From assembly GCA_030653385.1 (NCBI GenBank), contig JAURZM010000056.1, positions 37,664 to 101,663 on the forward strand: DNA of 64,000 nucleotides, read 5' to 3'. Below the pieces are notes generated by a model, which was given only the letters and a program-made list of their open reading frames with translations, did not search any database and was not told the DNA's origin. This stretch comes from Rubrivivax sp. Lineage in GTDB: Bacteria; Pseudomonadota; Gammaproteobacteria; Burkholderiales; Burkholderiaceae_C. Below are positions 15,773 to 24,944 of this stretch, in pieces. Within the stretch, counting starts at the first letter, position 1, and every line of letters begins with the position of its first letter. A program made the position numbers and the translations under genes.

Positions 15773-18555
15773 TGGCCAGCCCAGCGCCCCCGCGGTCGAT
15801 CCCTGTCGTGCCCGCCGGCCGCCCGGCCGCTGCCGCAGTCGCGGAGCCCCGTGCCGGTGAGCAGAAGGCGGCGACCCAGTTCTTTCGCAACTACACCCAA
15901 CGTCAGCCGCGTGCGCCGATGGCCGTGTGGTGGATGGCACGCACCGTGGTGCTGGGCCTGACCTTGGGCTTGGTGGCGCTGTTGATCTGGCGGCCCGTCA
16001 CCGGCCTGCTGGTGTTCTGGGGGCTGGCCATTCCGGTGGTGCCTGCACTGCTGGTCATCGCCCCGGGTCTGTGGCGCCAGGTGTGTCCGATGGCCACTTT
16101 GAACCAGTTGCCGCGGCTGGGCGGTTTCACACGTGCACTGGACCTGCCGGCGGGCCTGAAAAACGCGGCCTTCGGCATCAGCGTGTTGCTTTTCCTGGCC
16201 GCGGTGTCGATGCGTGTGCCGCTGCTCAACCACAGCGGGGTGGTGGTGGGCCTGGGCATCGTGGTTGTGCTGGCGCTGGCCTTTGCAGGTGGGAGTGTCT
16301 TCAAGGGCCGCAGCGGCTGGTGTGGCACCTTCTGCCCGCTGGCACCGGTGCAGCGCACCTACGGCCAGGCGCCGCTGATCGTGGTGCGCAACGGATACTG
16401 CCAACCCTGTGTGGGCTGCCAGAAGAGCTGCTACGACTTCAACCCGCGTGCTGCGGTGTTCAGCGACATCTACGACGAAGACCCGCGCCACGCGGCGCAG
16501 CGGCGTCTGTTCATGGGGCTGCTGCCGGGGCTGGTGCTGGGCTACTTCCTGCAAGGGCCTGAACCGGGCTACGGCACGGCGCTGTACCTGTTGGTGCTGC
16601 TGGGTGCCTGCTGCGCGTCAGCCGGTGCCTACGGCCTGGCGGTGGCCTACGCGCCCACCAGCCCCTACCGGGTGGCCTTGGCCTTCGGTGCGCTGGCGCT
16701 GGCGAGTTTTTACTGGTTTGCCGGCCCGCTGGTGGTGCGCACCGCCACCACGCTGCTGACCGGTGCAGCGGGCACGGCGCTGCCATGGCTGCAGACCGTG
16801 GCGCAGTACACCGGCGTGGCGCTGGCAGCCGTGCTGGCTGCCAGTGGCTTGCACGCCGAACGCCGCTACAGGGCCACGCAGCGCAAGGAAGCGGCTGTGA
16901 AACGTGCCGCCACGGTGCAGGAAGGCAAGACGCAGTTTGGTGCCGGTCTGTCGCTGAAAGACCGCCTGGCCGGCGGCGACAACGCCGTGGGCAGCACCGA
17001 AGTGACTGACCGCCAGTCGGGCATCACCTTCCAGGTGGCGCCCGACGCCACCTTGCTCGAAGCCATCGAAGGTGCGGGGCTGAAGATCAACTTCGGCTGC
17101 CGCGCCGGCGTGTGTGGTGCCGACGCGGTGGCGGTGTGCGAAGGCGCCGAACACCTGTCGCCGCCGGGCGAAGACGAACTGGCCACGCTGCGCCGCATGG
17201 GCCTGGAAGGCCGCGCACGGCTGGCCTGCATGTGCAATGTGAAGGGGCCGGTGCTGATCGACCGCGACCCGCACAGCGCACCGGCGCCCAAGGTCATTCC
17301 CATTGCACAGGCGCCGCAGGTGGACAAGGCACGGGCCGCCGGCCTGCAGCGGGTGGTGATCGTCGGCAACGGCGTGGCCGGCATGGGCGTGGCCGACGCG
17401 TTGCGGCGGCAAAGCCAGAGCCTGCAGATCGACATCGTCGGCAACGAACCCTTTGCTTTTTACAACCGCATGGGCATCGGCCGCCTGGTCTACGACAGCG
17501 CCGGGCTCGAAGGCCTGTTGCTGGTGCCACCCGACTGGCCCGACAAACAGCGTGTTCAGGTGCACCGCGGCGTGGTGGCCACGCGCATCGACCGTGAAGC
17601 GCAGCACTTGCACCTGGCCGGTGGCAAGGTGCTGCCCTACGACCGCCTGGTGCTGGCCACCGGGGCCCGTTCCACGCACCCTGACGAAGCTTTCATGAAA
17701 CACGCCAACGCCTTTGTGCTTCGTTCGGCAGAAGATGCGCAGGCGATCCGGCACTATGTGATGCGCAGCAAGGCCAAACGTGCGGTGGTGGTGGGTGGTG
17801 GTGTGCTCGGGGTCGAAGCCGCCGATGCGCTGCACCACCTGGGCCTGAAGGTCACGCTGCTGCAGCGGGCCGACCGCCTGATGAACGCGCAGCTCGACGC
17901 CGAGGGCGGGGCGATGCTCAAGGCCTACCTCGAGAGCATCGGCATCCAGGTGGCCACCGGCGTGTCGGTGCTGCACCACGAAGGCGAGCCGCTGCTGCAG
18001 GCCGCCCAGCTGGCACACGGGCCGCGGGTGCGTGGTGACATCTTCGTGGCGGCGCTGGGCATCCAGGCCAACAGCTTCCTGGCCGCCAGCGCCGGGCTGG
18101 CGCTGGGCGACAACGGCGTGCGGGTGGACAAACGCATGTGCACGTCCGACCCGCACGTCTTTGCCGTCGGCGACGTGGCCGACCTGAAAGGCACACCGCG
18201 TGGCCTGTGGCCCATCGGTGCGGCCCACGCGGCCACGGCGGCGGCGGCGATCCTGGGCGAAGACCTGCCCTACGCGACGCCGCGCATCGTGTTGCAGCTG
18301 AAGTGCGAAGGCATCGACCTGCGCAGCCAGGGTGACATCGTGCCGCGCGAAGGTGACGAAGACTTCCACGCCCGCGAAGGCGACGCGGCCTGGTGGCGCC
18401 TGGTGGTGCGCCACGGCCAGCTGGCCGGTGGCCTGTACGTGGGCCCGCCGGGCACCGCCAAGGCTTTCACCAAGCTGCTGCAGCGGCCGGTGGACCTGGG
18501 GCCGCTGCGTGAGCATCTGCGTGCCGGCAGCCTGGAGGGACTGAAGGGGTTGTGA
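15772..18555 (+). CDS. Fusion of membrane 4Fe-4S protein, 2Fe-2S ferredoxin and FAD/NAD(P) oxidoreductase
   Basis: A 927-residue three-part protein. Residues about 50-360 hold roughly eight membrane helices with a NapH/NosR-like cysteine region: CGTFCP (Cys184, Cys188) and CQPCVGCQKSC (Cys210, 213, 216, 220). Residues about 410-500 are a ferredoxin-like domain with Cys443, Cys448, Cys456 and Cys486/488; the third position of the usual Cx4Cx2C is Asp451. From about 525 a pyridine nucleotide-disulfide-type oxidoreductase follows: GNGVAGMG for FAD, VVVGGGVLGVEAAD for NAD(P) and VFAVGDVAD. It could pass electrons from NAD(P)H through FAD and Fe-S to or across the membrane. Acceptor unknown. Coupled to FHA and cNMP-domain genes. 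Confidence 0.8.
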   Translation: MASPAPPRSIPVVPAGRPAAAAVAEPRAGEQKAATQFFRNYTQRQPRAPMAVWWMARTVVLGLTLGLVALLIWRPVTGLLVFWGLAIPVVPALLVIAPGLWRQVCPMATLNQLPRLGGFTRALDLPAGLKNAAFGISVLLFLAAVSMRVPLLNHSGVVVGLGIVVVLALAFAGGSVFKGRSGWCGTFCPLAPVQRTYGQAPLIVVRNGYCQPCVGCQKSCYDFNPRAAVFSDIYDEDPRHAAQRRLFMGLLPGLVLGYFLQGPEPGYGTALYLLVLLGACCASAGAYGLAVAYAPTSPYRVALAFGALALASFYWFAGPLVVRTATTLLTGAAGTALPWLQTVAQYTGVALAAVLAASGLHAERRYRATQRKEAAVKRAATVQEGKTQFGAGLSLKDRLAGGDNAVGSTEVTDRQSGITFQVAPDATLLEAIEGAGLKINFGCRAGVCGADAVAVCEGAEHLSPPGEDELATLRRMGLEGRARLACMCNVKGPVLIDRDPHSAPAPKVIPIAQAPQVDKARAAGLQRVVIVGNGVAGMGVADALRRQSQSLQIDIVGNEPFAFYNRMGIGRLVYDSAGLEGLLLVPPDWPDKQRVQVHRGVVATRIDREAQHLHLAGGKVLPYDRLVLATGARSTHPDEAFMKHANAFVLRSAEDAQAIRHYVMRSKAKRAVVVGGGVLGVEAADALHHLGLKVTLLQRADRLMNAQLDAEGGAMLKAYLESIGIQVATGVSVLHHEGEPLLQAAQLAHGPRVRGDIFVAALGIQANSFLAASAGLALGDNGVRVDKRMCTSDPHVFAVGDVADLKGTPRGLWPIGAAHAATAAAAILGEDLPYATPRIVLQLKCEGIDLRSQGDIVPREGDEDFHAREGDAAWWRLVVRHGQLAGGLYVGPPGTAKAFTKLLQRPVDLGPLREHLRAGSLEGLKGL

Positions 18556-18862
18556 TCGCCCTGCTGTGTCAAATGAAGATGACGTAAAGCACAACTGTCG
18601 GTCCGGCGGACCTCATCTGGCCCAGGATCTGCGGCTCTCCCAGCACCATCGAATCCAGCCCGGCTGCGACGCGGCAGACGTGGCGTGTGGCCCTGACAGG
18701 GTGGCAAGCGTGAAAACCTCGCCATCGGCCCGTTGTCCACGGACCGAGTCGCCAGCCACCCCCGTGCCAGAATGCTTCGATCACGGTTTCCCGTGCCGCA
18801 CCGCAGCCGCCCTGTCCCCCCAGGCGTGCCGGCCCTGCCCGGCAGTTCCAAGCGACCCCTAC
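18556..18862. other. 307-bp intergenic region upstream of the epimerase
   Basis: No gene or RNA recognised. It contains a TGTCGG (18596-18601) and a GG-N10-GC arrangement at 18618-18632 that only partly resembles a sigma-54 promoter; neither is convincing. The epimerase reading frame stays open through this region but the sequence lacks a good start or homology-like features before 18863. Confidence 0.4.
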
Positions 18863-19870
18863 ATGAAAATTCTGCTCACCGGCGCTGCCGGCTTCATCGG
18901 CATGACCACCACGCTGCGCCTGCTGGCGCGTGGCGACGAGGTGGTGGGCCTGGACAACCTGAACGACTACTACGACGTGCAGCTTAAGCGCGACCGGCTG
19001 GCGCGGCTGACGCCGCACCCGGCCTTCCGTTTCGTGCACATGGACGTGGCCGACCGACCCGGCATCGAAGCCCTGTTTGCGCAGGAACGTTTCGACCGTG
19101 TCATCCACCTGGCCGCGCAAGCCGGTGTGCGCTATTCGCTGAAGAACCCGCACGCTTACGTCGACAGCAACATCGTCGGCTTCATGAACATCCTGGAAGG
19201 CTGCCGCCACAGCCAGGTGAAGCACCTGGTTTACGCCTCCAGCTCCAGCGTCTACGGCGGCAACACCCGCATGCCGTTTTCCGAACACGACAGCGTCGAC
19301 CACCCGGTCAGCATGTACGCGGCCACCAAAAAGGCCAACGAGCTGATGGCCCACACCTACAGCCACCTGTTCGGCCTGCCCACCACGGGCTTGCGCTTCT
19401 TCACCGTGTACGGGCCCTGGGGTCGGCCCGACATGGCGCTGTTCCTGTTCACCAAGGCCATCCTCGAAGGGCGGCCGATCGACGTCTTCAACCACGGCAA
19501 CATGCAGCGCGACTTCACGTTTGTCGACGACATCGTCGAAGGCGTGATCCGTGTGCTGGACCGCGTGGCCACACCAGACACTGCCTACCAGGCCGACGCG
19601 CCCGACCCCGGCACCAGCAATGCCCCCTTCCGCGTCTTCAACATCGGCAACCACGATCCGGTGCCGCTGCTGGATTTCATCGGCTGCATCGAAGACGCGC
19701 TGGGCCAGAAGGCGCAGAAGAACCTGCTGCCGCTGCAGGACGGCGACGTGCCGGCCACCTATGCCGACGTCGAAGCACTCACGGCCTGGACCGGTTTTGC
19801 GCCGGCCACCGACATCCGCACCGGCATCGGCCGCTTTGTGGACTGGTACCGCGGCTACTACCGCGTGTGA
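18863..19870 (+). CDS. NAD-dependent epimerase, UDP-glucuronate 4-epimerase type
   Basis: A 335-residue extended SDR. GAAGFIG near the N-terminus binds NAD; SSSSVYG supplies the catalytic serine region and YAATK the Tyr/Lys pair. The pattern GLDNLNDYYD is typical of the UDP-glucuronate epimerase (LspL/WcaG-like) group, which makes UDP-galacturonate for surface polysaccharides. It is the first gene of the exopolysaccharide region and faces the protease/PrsT operon, separated by only 7 bases. With two nucleotide-sugar dehydrogenases in the locus, a uronic-acid-containing polymer is likely. Confidence 0.8.
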   Translation: MKILLTGAAGFIGMTTTLRLLARGDEVVGLDNLNDYYDVQLKRDRLARLTPHPAFRFVHMDVADRPGIEALFAQERFDRVIHLAAQAGVRYSLKNPHAYVDSNIVGFMNILEGCRHSQVKHLVYASSSSVYGGNTRMPFSEHDSVDHPVSMYAATKKANELMAHTYSHLFGLPTTGLRFFTVYGPWGRPDMALFLFTKAILEGRPIDVFNHGNMQRDFTFVDDIVEGVIRVLDRVATPDTAYQADAPDPGTSNAPFRVFNIGNHDPVPLLDFIGCIEDALGQKAQKNLLPLQDGDVPATYADVEALTAWTGFAPATDIRTGIGRFVDWYRGYYRV

Positions 19871-19885
19871 TGCGCTTTCAGCGCA
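19871..19885. terminator. Inverted repeat between convergent genes
   Basis: TGCGCT-TTC-AGCGCA is a perfect 6-bp stem with a 3-base loop immediately after the epimerase stop and overlapping the stop codon of the leftward protease gene. It could serve both convergent transcripts, but there is no T-tract on either side. Confidence 0.4.
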
Positions 19886-20678
19886 CGGTCTTCAGCAGAT
19901 CGTGCAGGTGGCGCACCGGTATCGCGTAGCTGATGCCGGTGGGGTTGCTCAGCGCACTTTCGCGCCCGGCCTTGATGAGCACCATGTTGACGATGGCCAC
20001 CACGCGGCCATTGGCGGCGTTCAGCACCGGCCCGCCGCTGTTGCCCGGGTAGGCGGTGGCGTCGAGCTGGTAGATCTCGAAGTTGCCTTCGCGCAGCCGC
20101 ATCAGCGCGCGTGGGTCGAGCTGGGCTGCCGTGGTGGCCGGCAGCGCCGCGGTGGTTACCGATGCGATGATGCCGCGGTGCGTGACGGCTGCAAAACCCA
20201 GCACGCCGCCGATCGGGAAACCCATCAGTGCCACCGACAGGCCTTCGGGCGCGGTGGCGGGTTCTTCCAACGCCAGCGCGGCCAGCGGTGTCCCTTCGAA
20301 ACGTAGCAGGGCCAGGTCACGTGCACGGTCGGTGGCCACGACCTTGGCGCGGCGGAACTGGCCCAGGTCGCCGCTGCGGCTGACCATCACCATCATCGTG
20401 GGGCCGCTGTCGGCCTCGGCCCCTTCGGGCAGCACGTGGAAATTGGTCGCCACCAGGTTGCCGTCGCCGACCACGAAGCCCGAGCCGCGGAAGGTGAAGC
20501 GTGGGCTCGACGTGGCATTGAAAGTGCCCACGGGCAGCACCGAAGGTTTGGCCGCAGCGATCACGGCAGCCAGATCGGCGCGGGCCGGCACCCCGGGCAG
20601 GGCCAACGTGGCCAGCAGCCCGAAACCCCGCACCAGCCCCCACCGCAGGGCCTGGCGCCGCCCCGGCAAGGCTTGCAT
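19878..20678 (-). CDS. Exported trypsin-like serine protease
   Basis: A 266-residue protease with an arginine-rich N-terminus and signal peptide (hydrophobic 13-30, PARA cleavage-like site). Triad: His81 (TNFHV), Asp121 (RARDLALL) and Ser214 (YPGNSGGP). No PDZ domain. It lies 14 bases after prsT and is probably the last gene of the leftward sugar transferase-prsK-prsR-prsT operon, hence expressed with the PEP-CTERM regulatory genes. A role in processing envelope or matrix proteins is plausible but not shown. The short variable loops suggest a small dedicated protease and not a general HtrA. Confidence 0.82.
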   Translation of the reverse strand: MQALPGRRQALRWGLVRGFGLLATLALPGVPARADLAAVIAAAKPSVLPVGTFNATSSPRFTFRGSGFVVGDGNLVATNFHVLPEGAEADSGPTMMVMVSRSGDLGQFRRAKVVATDRARDLALLRFEGTPLAALALEEPATAPEGLSVALMGFPIGGVLGFAAVTHRGIIASVTTAALPATTAAQLDPRALMRLREGNFEIYQLDATAYPGNSGGPVLNAANGRVVAIVNMVLIKAGRESALSNPTGISYAIPVRHLHDLLKTVR

Positions 20679-20692
20679 CGGCTAGCTGCCGC

Positions 20693-23473
20693 TCACAGCG
20701 TCTTCAGCAGCGCGGCCACTTCGGCCTGGGACCTGAATTTGTCGCCCAGCTTGGCCAGGTCTTCAAGTTCGGCCCGGGCGTAAGCCTTGTCGCCCGACTT
20801 GATCAGCAGCTTGGCCAGGTTCAGCTTCAGCGACGGGTCGGCCGGGCTGCGGGCGATGGCGGCCTTCTGCATCTCGATGGCCTTGGGCAACTTGTTGTCG
20901 GCCGCCAGCGCCGTCGCCAGGGTGTCCATCAGCGGCGGCTTGCCGGGCATCAGTTCATTGGCCTTTTCAGCCACGGCGACGGCCCCTGGCTTGCCCTGCT
21001 GGACCATCAGCCAGGCCACGTTGTTCATGGCCAGCGCATTGCGTGGCTGCATCTCGAGCACCGCGCGGTAATGACCTTCGGCCGCGGCCATCTGGTTCTG
21101 GCTCAGCGCCACGTCGCCCAGGTAGTAGCGGAAGGCGGCGTCCTTCGGCCGGTCTTTCTGCCAGTCGGCGCCCAGGCGCTCGGCCTCGGCGCTTTTGCCC
21201 GCCAGGCGCAGTGCCGTGTGCAGGCGCACGAAGACCTCTGTCGACTTGTTCAAGGACATCGCCGTGCGGTAAGCCGCCACGGCCGCCTCGGGGTTCTTGC
21301 GCGCGATTTCGATATCGCCTTCGAGCGCAAAGCCGTTGGCGTCCTTCGGGGCCTGCTTCTGCATCTCGCGCGCCATCGACATGCCGTCCTGCGGCCGGTT
21401 TTCCATCAGCGCAATCGACACCAGGGCGCGCTTGGCCACGATGAGGTCAGGCTTCATCTGCAGGGCCTGGTTCAGCGCCCGGCGCGCGCCGGCAGCGTCC
21501 TTGTTGGCCAGCAGGGCCTCGGCCAGCCGCACCTGGTGCATCGGGTTGGTGTTTTGTTGCGCGGCCAGTTGCCTGAAAGTGGTGACGGCCTGTTCGGCGT
21601 TGTCGGCGGCCAGCTGCGAACGGCCCAGTGCTTCCATGACGGTCAGGTTGCTGGGCAGGGCACCCGTGGCTTCGCGCGCCGCAGTCAGTGCGGACTTGCC
21701 GTCGCCAGCACCGATGTAGTGGTTGATCAGCGCCAGGTGCGGTGCCGGTTCACCCGCGTTGGCCTGGATCGCGTCGCGCATGTGCTTGACCACCTGCTCG
21801 GGTGGCGCGCCGGTGCGCACGGCCAGTTCGCTGAGCGCCATCCAGGCTTCATGCGACTTGGGCTTGGCCTTGGTCAGGTCTTCGAAACGCTTGCGCGCGG
21901 CGTCCACCCTGCCGGCACTGAAGTCCATGGCCGCCAGGCTGGCCACGGCGGGAAAGTAGTGCGGGTCTTTGCTCAAGGCCATCTCGAAGGACTTGGCAGC
22001 TCCGTCCAGGTCGCGCTTGAGCAGCAACACCCGGCCGCGCAGGTTGTGTGCGATGGGCCGGTCGGGTGTCTTCTTTTCCAGACCGTCGATGGCCTTCAGT
22101 GCACCGGCAATGTCGTTCTGCTTGAGCCGGGCGCTGATCAGCGCGATGTCGGCGCGTGGCCCCTTGTCGTCGGCGGCAATGGCCTCGAGTTGCCCGATCG
22201 CCGCGCCACCGTTGCCACGGGCCATCTGCGCAAGTGCTGCCGAGGTGCGAACCCGCGGGTCATCCGGGGCGACCTTGGACGCCAGCGCAAAGGCCGCTTC
22301 AGCCTTCTTGACTTCGCCCATCTGCATCCAGGCTTCGCCGGCCAGCGCCAGGCTGGTGCCATCGGGGGACTTGCCTTCGACCACCGGCAGCAAGACATCC
22401 ACCGCCTTGCCCGGCTGATTGGTGCGCAGATAGGTCTGCGCCAGCAGCTGGCGCGACAGCATCAGTCCAGGCGCGTTTTTCAAGGCCTTCAGCAGAAAGA
22501 CCTCGGCCTGGGGAAACTGCTTCTGCCGGTATTCGGCAGCACCGGCCAGTTCCAGCAGCCGTGCATGTTCGGGCAGGATCTTCAGCAGCCGGTCGATGAC
22601 ATCGCGAGAGGCCTTGTACTCACCATCGGCGAACAGGGTCTGGGCTTCGAAGAAGAGCGTCTCGGGGTGGTTGGGCGCGACCTTCTTGAGTTCAGCCAGT
22701 TGCAACTTGGCTTCGTCCTTCTTGCCCATGCTGTTCAGGATCGAGATGCTGGACGTGTGCGCGCTCACCGATTTCGGGTTCGCGGCCAGCACTTTCTTGA
22801 AGGCGTCCAGGGCGGTGGGCAGGTCTTTCTTGGACTGCCAGATGATCTCGCCACGCAGCAAACCTGCACGTGCGTCGCCGCTGTTCTTGGCAAGGCCCGC
22901 GTCGAGCAGCGCCAGCGCGCCATCGAAGTCACCTTCGGAAGCTTTGATCCGGGCCTGCAGCACGGTGGCAGGCAAGTGCCCCGGCTGGTCCAGCAGAGCC
23001 TGGGTGATGGAAGCACGAGCACGGTCGATGTCGCCGCGCACCATGTGCGCCGTGGCCAGCGAAGCCTGCAGGTCGGCCGAGGCCGCCTTGTCGCTCAGGC
23101 GGGTGTTGCCGTACTGGGCCAGCAGTTTCGTTTCGTCGCCCACCAGAACCATGGCCTGCGCAATCGCGGGAACGACTTCGTTGTCCGAGGCCTGCAGCTC
23201 CTGCGCCTTTTGCAGTTCGACCAGTGCCGACACCGGGTCGCCGTTCTCCAGCAGGGCCTTGCCCAGTTGCAGGCGCAGCGACCTCGAGTCGGGTGCCTGC
23301 TGCAAGCCGCTCTTGAACTGGATGATCGCCCCAGCGTAGTCCTTGGTTTCCAGCAACTGTTTGCCGGAGGCCTCGAGCTCTGCCTCCGACTTGCCACCGC
23401 AGCCGGCCAGGAGTGCCGCGATGAGGGCAGCCGTGACAGACAGTCGCAAAGGGCTGGACGGGTTCTTGACCAT
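20693..23473 (-). CDS. prsT: XrtA/PEP-CTERM system TPR-repeat lipoprotein PrsT
   Basis: A 926-residue protein. The N-terminus has a lipoprotein signal with lipobox LLAGC, then near-continuous tetratricopeptide repeats to the C-terminus (for example the LNNVAWLM-type motif near the end). Length and layout match the PEP-CTERM TPR lipoprotein family (TIGR02917). It probably scaffolds polysaccharide or PEP-CTERM protein assembly at the membrane. ATG 23473 chosen; the frame extends to TTG 23512 but the lipoprotein signal begins here. 109 bases separate it from prsR. A paralogue of nearly the same length (30032-32818) is in the same locus. Confidence 0.9.
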   Translation of the reverse strand: MVKNPSSPLRLSVTAALIAALLAGCGGKSEAELEASGKQLLETKDYAGAIIQFKSGLQQAPDSRSLRLQLGKALLENGDPVSALVELQKAQELQASDNEVVPAIAQAMVLVGDETKLLAQYGNTRLSDKAASADLQASLATAHMVRGDIDRARASITQALLDQPGHLPATVLQARIKASEGDFDGALALLDAGLAKNSGDARAGLLRGEIIWQSKKDLPTALDAFKKVLAANPKSVSAHTSSISILNSMGKKDEAKLQLAELKKVAPNHPETLFFEAQTLFADGEYKASRDVIDRLLKILPEHARLLELAGAAEYRQKQFPQAEVFLLKALKNAPGLMLSRQLLAQTYLRTNQPGKAVDVLLPVVEGKSPDGTSLALAGEAWMQMGEVKKAEAAFALASKVAPDDPRVRTSAALAQMARGNGGAAIGQLEAIAADDKGPRADIALISARLKQNDIAGALKAIDGLEKKTPDRPIAHNLRGRVLLLKRDLDGAAKSFEMALSKDPHYFPAVASLAAMDFSAGRVDAARKRFEDLTKAKPKSHEAWMALSELAVRTGAPPEQVVKHMRDAIQANAGEPAPHLALINHYIGAGDGKSALTAAREATGALPSNLTVMEALGRSQLAADNAEQAVTTFRQLAAQQNTNPMHQVRLAEALLANKDAAGARRALNQALQMKPDLIVAKRALVSIALMENRPQDGMSMAREMQKQAPKDANGFALEGDIEIARKNPEAAVAAYRTAMSLNKSTEVFVRLHTALRLAGKSAEAERLGADWQKDRPKDAAFRYYLGDVALSQNQMAAAEGHYRAVLEMQPRNALAMNNVAWLMVQQGKPGAVAVAEKANELMPGKPPLMDTLATALAADNKLPKAIEMQKAAIARSPADPSLKLNLAKLLIKSGDKAYARAELEDLAKLGDKFRSQAEVAALLKTL

Positions 23474-23582
23474 GGCGTTTGTCTCGGGCTGGCAAAAGGG
23501 GCGGAACGGCAAGTCTAGTGAAGCGCCGCTGGATGGCGAACCCCAAGAAGCCCTGGGGCCAATGGCAAAGTGATGCGGTTGG

Positions 23583-24944
23583 CTACTTGATGGCCAACTT
23601 CTTCATCAGGTCGTAAAGGGTGGGTCTGCTCACGCCCAGCAGTTCAGAGGCTTTCACGATGTTGCCGTTGGTGCGTGCCAGTGCGGCCACGATGGCTTGC
23701 CGTTCGGCCGCTTCGCGCACCCCACGCAGGTCCAACTCGGAAGCGCGATTGCTCTCCGCGCCCACGGGCGCTGGCAGGCCGAGGTCGTCGCAGCTCAGGC
23801 GGTCGCCTTCGGCCATGATCGAAGCCCGTTTGATGGCATTGAGCAATTCGCGCACATTGCCCGGCCAGGGGTGTTGTTCGATGGCCTGCAAGGCATCTTC
23901 GGTGAAGTTCAGGTTGCCTCGTCGCTGGTCCTGGGCGAAGCGCCGCAGGAAGGCGTGCGACAGCAGCACGGCGTCGCCGTTGCGCGAGCGCAGAGGCGGG
24001 ATGTTGATGACGATCTCGGCCAGGCGGTAGTACAGGTCTTCGCGGAAACGGCCCTCGGCAATCAGGTTCTTCAGGTCCTGGTGGGTGGCGCAAACCACCC
24101 GCACGTCGACCGGAATCTCGCTGCGCCCGCCCAGGCGCTCGATGGTGCGCTGCTGCAGAAACCGCAGCAGCTTGGCTTGCAGCGAGTGGGGAAGGTCGCC
24201 GATTTCGTCCAACATCAAGGTGCCGTTGTGGGCCGTCTCGATCTTGCCGGGCGTGGTCTTGCCGGCGCCAGTGAAGGCGCCTTTTTCGTAGCCGAAAAGT
24301 TCGCTCTCGAGCAGGTTTTCTGGAATGGCCGCGCAATTGATGGCCACGAAGCGCCCGGCACGTTTGCTGGCGGTGTGCACACCTTGGGCCAGCACTTCCT
24401 TGCCGGTGCCGCTTTCGCCCAGCAAGAGCACGGTGGCGTCGCTGGAGGCCACACGTTCGATGGTGCGGCTGATGCGCAACATCTCGGTGTCGCGTGTGAT
24501 CAGGCCGGCCAGCGCATCGGGCTGATGCAAGGCCTGAAGGCGTCGGTTCTCGGCCTGCAATTCGGCCAGCCGGCAGGCCCGGTCGACGGTCAGGTTCAGC
24601 ACGTCGGGTTCGAAGGGCTTGGCCAGGAAGTCATACGCGCCCAGGGCCACCGCGCGCAGCGCGTTGGACTGGTCGTTCTGGCCCGTCAGCACGATGACCT
24701 TGGTGGCGGGCTCGATGTCCAGGATCTGCTCGAGCAGCTTGAAGCCTTCGGACACCGAGTCAGGGTCGGGTGGCAGACCCAGGTCCATGGTGACCACCGC
24801 TGGCTGGTAGCGGCGCACCTGAACCAGCGCGCTTTCGCGGTCACTCGCCGTGACCGACTCGAAACGGTCGAGTGTCCACTTGATCTGTTTTTGCAGCGCC
24901 AGGTCGTCTTCAACGATCAGCAAGGGGGTGTCCATTGCCGTCAT
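23583..24944 (-). CDS. prsR: PEP-CTERM system sigma-54-dependent response regulator PrsR
   Basis: A 453-residue NtrC-type activator. The receiver domain has Asp54 (VTMDLGLPP) as phosphorylation site. The AAA+ domain carries GESGTGKE (Walker A), GAFTGA (sigma-54 contact loop, intact) and a LMLDEIGD Walker B. A Fis-type HTH ends the protein (KASELLGVSRPTLYDLMKK). It belongs to the PEP-CTERM-box response regulator family (TIGR02915). Start ATG 24944 overlaps the prsK stop (ATGA). It should activate -24/-12 promoters; two with a shared upstream box occur in this window (10525-10540 and 29751-29766). Confidence 0.93.
   Translation of the reverse strand: MTAMDTPLLIVEDDLALQKQIKWTLDRFESVTASDRESALVQVRRYQPAVVTMDLGLPPDPDSVSEGFKLLEQILDIEPATKVIVLTGQNDQSNALRAVALGAYDFLAKPFEPDVLNLTVDRACRLAELQAENRRLQALHQPDALAGLITRDTEMLRISRTIERVASSDATVLLLGESGTGKEVLAQGVHTASKRAGRFVAINCAAIPENLLESELFGYEKGAFTGAGKTTPGKIETAHNGTLMLDEIGDLPHSLQAKLLRFLQQRTIERLGGRSEIPVDVRVVCATHQDLKNLIAEGRFREDLYYRLAEIVINIPPLRSRNGDAVLLSHAFLRRFAQDQRRGNLNFTEDALQAIEQHPWPGNVRELLNAIKRASIMAEGDRLSCDDLGLPAPVGAESNRASELDLRGVREAAERQAIVAALARTNGNIVKASELLGVSRPTLYDLMKKLAIK

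Noticed and set aside
18618..18632. Sigma-54 promoter before the epimerase
   Set aside because: TGGCCCAGGATCTGC has GG-N10-GC but a poor -12 half, and the nearby TGTCGG lacks the TTTACA half and is too close to act as an enhancer.
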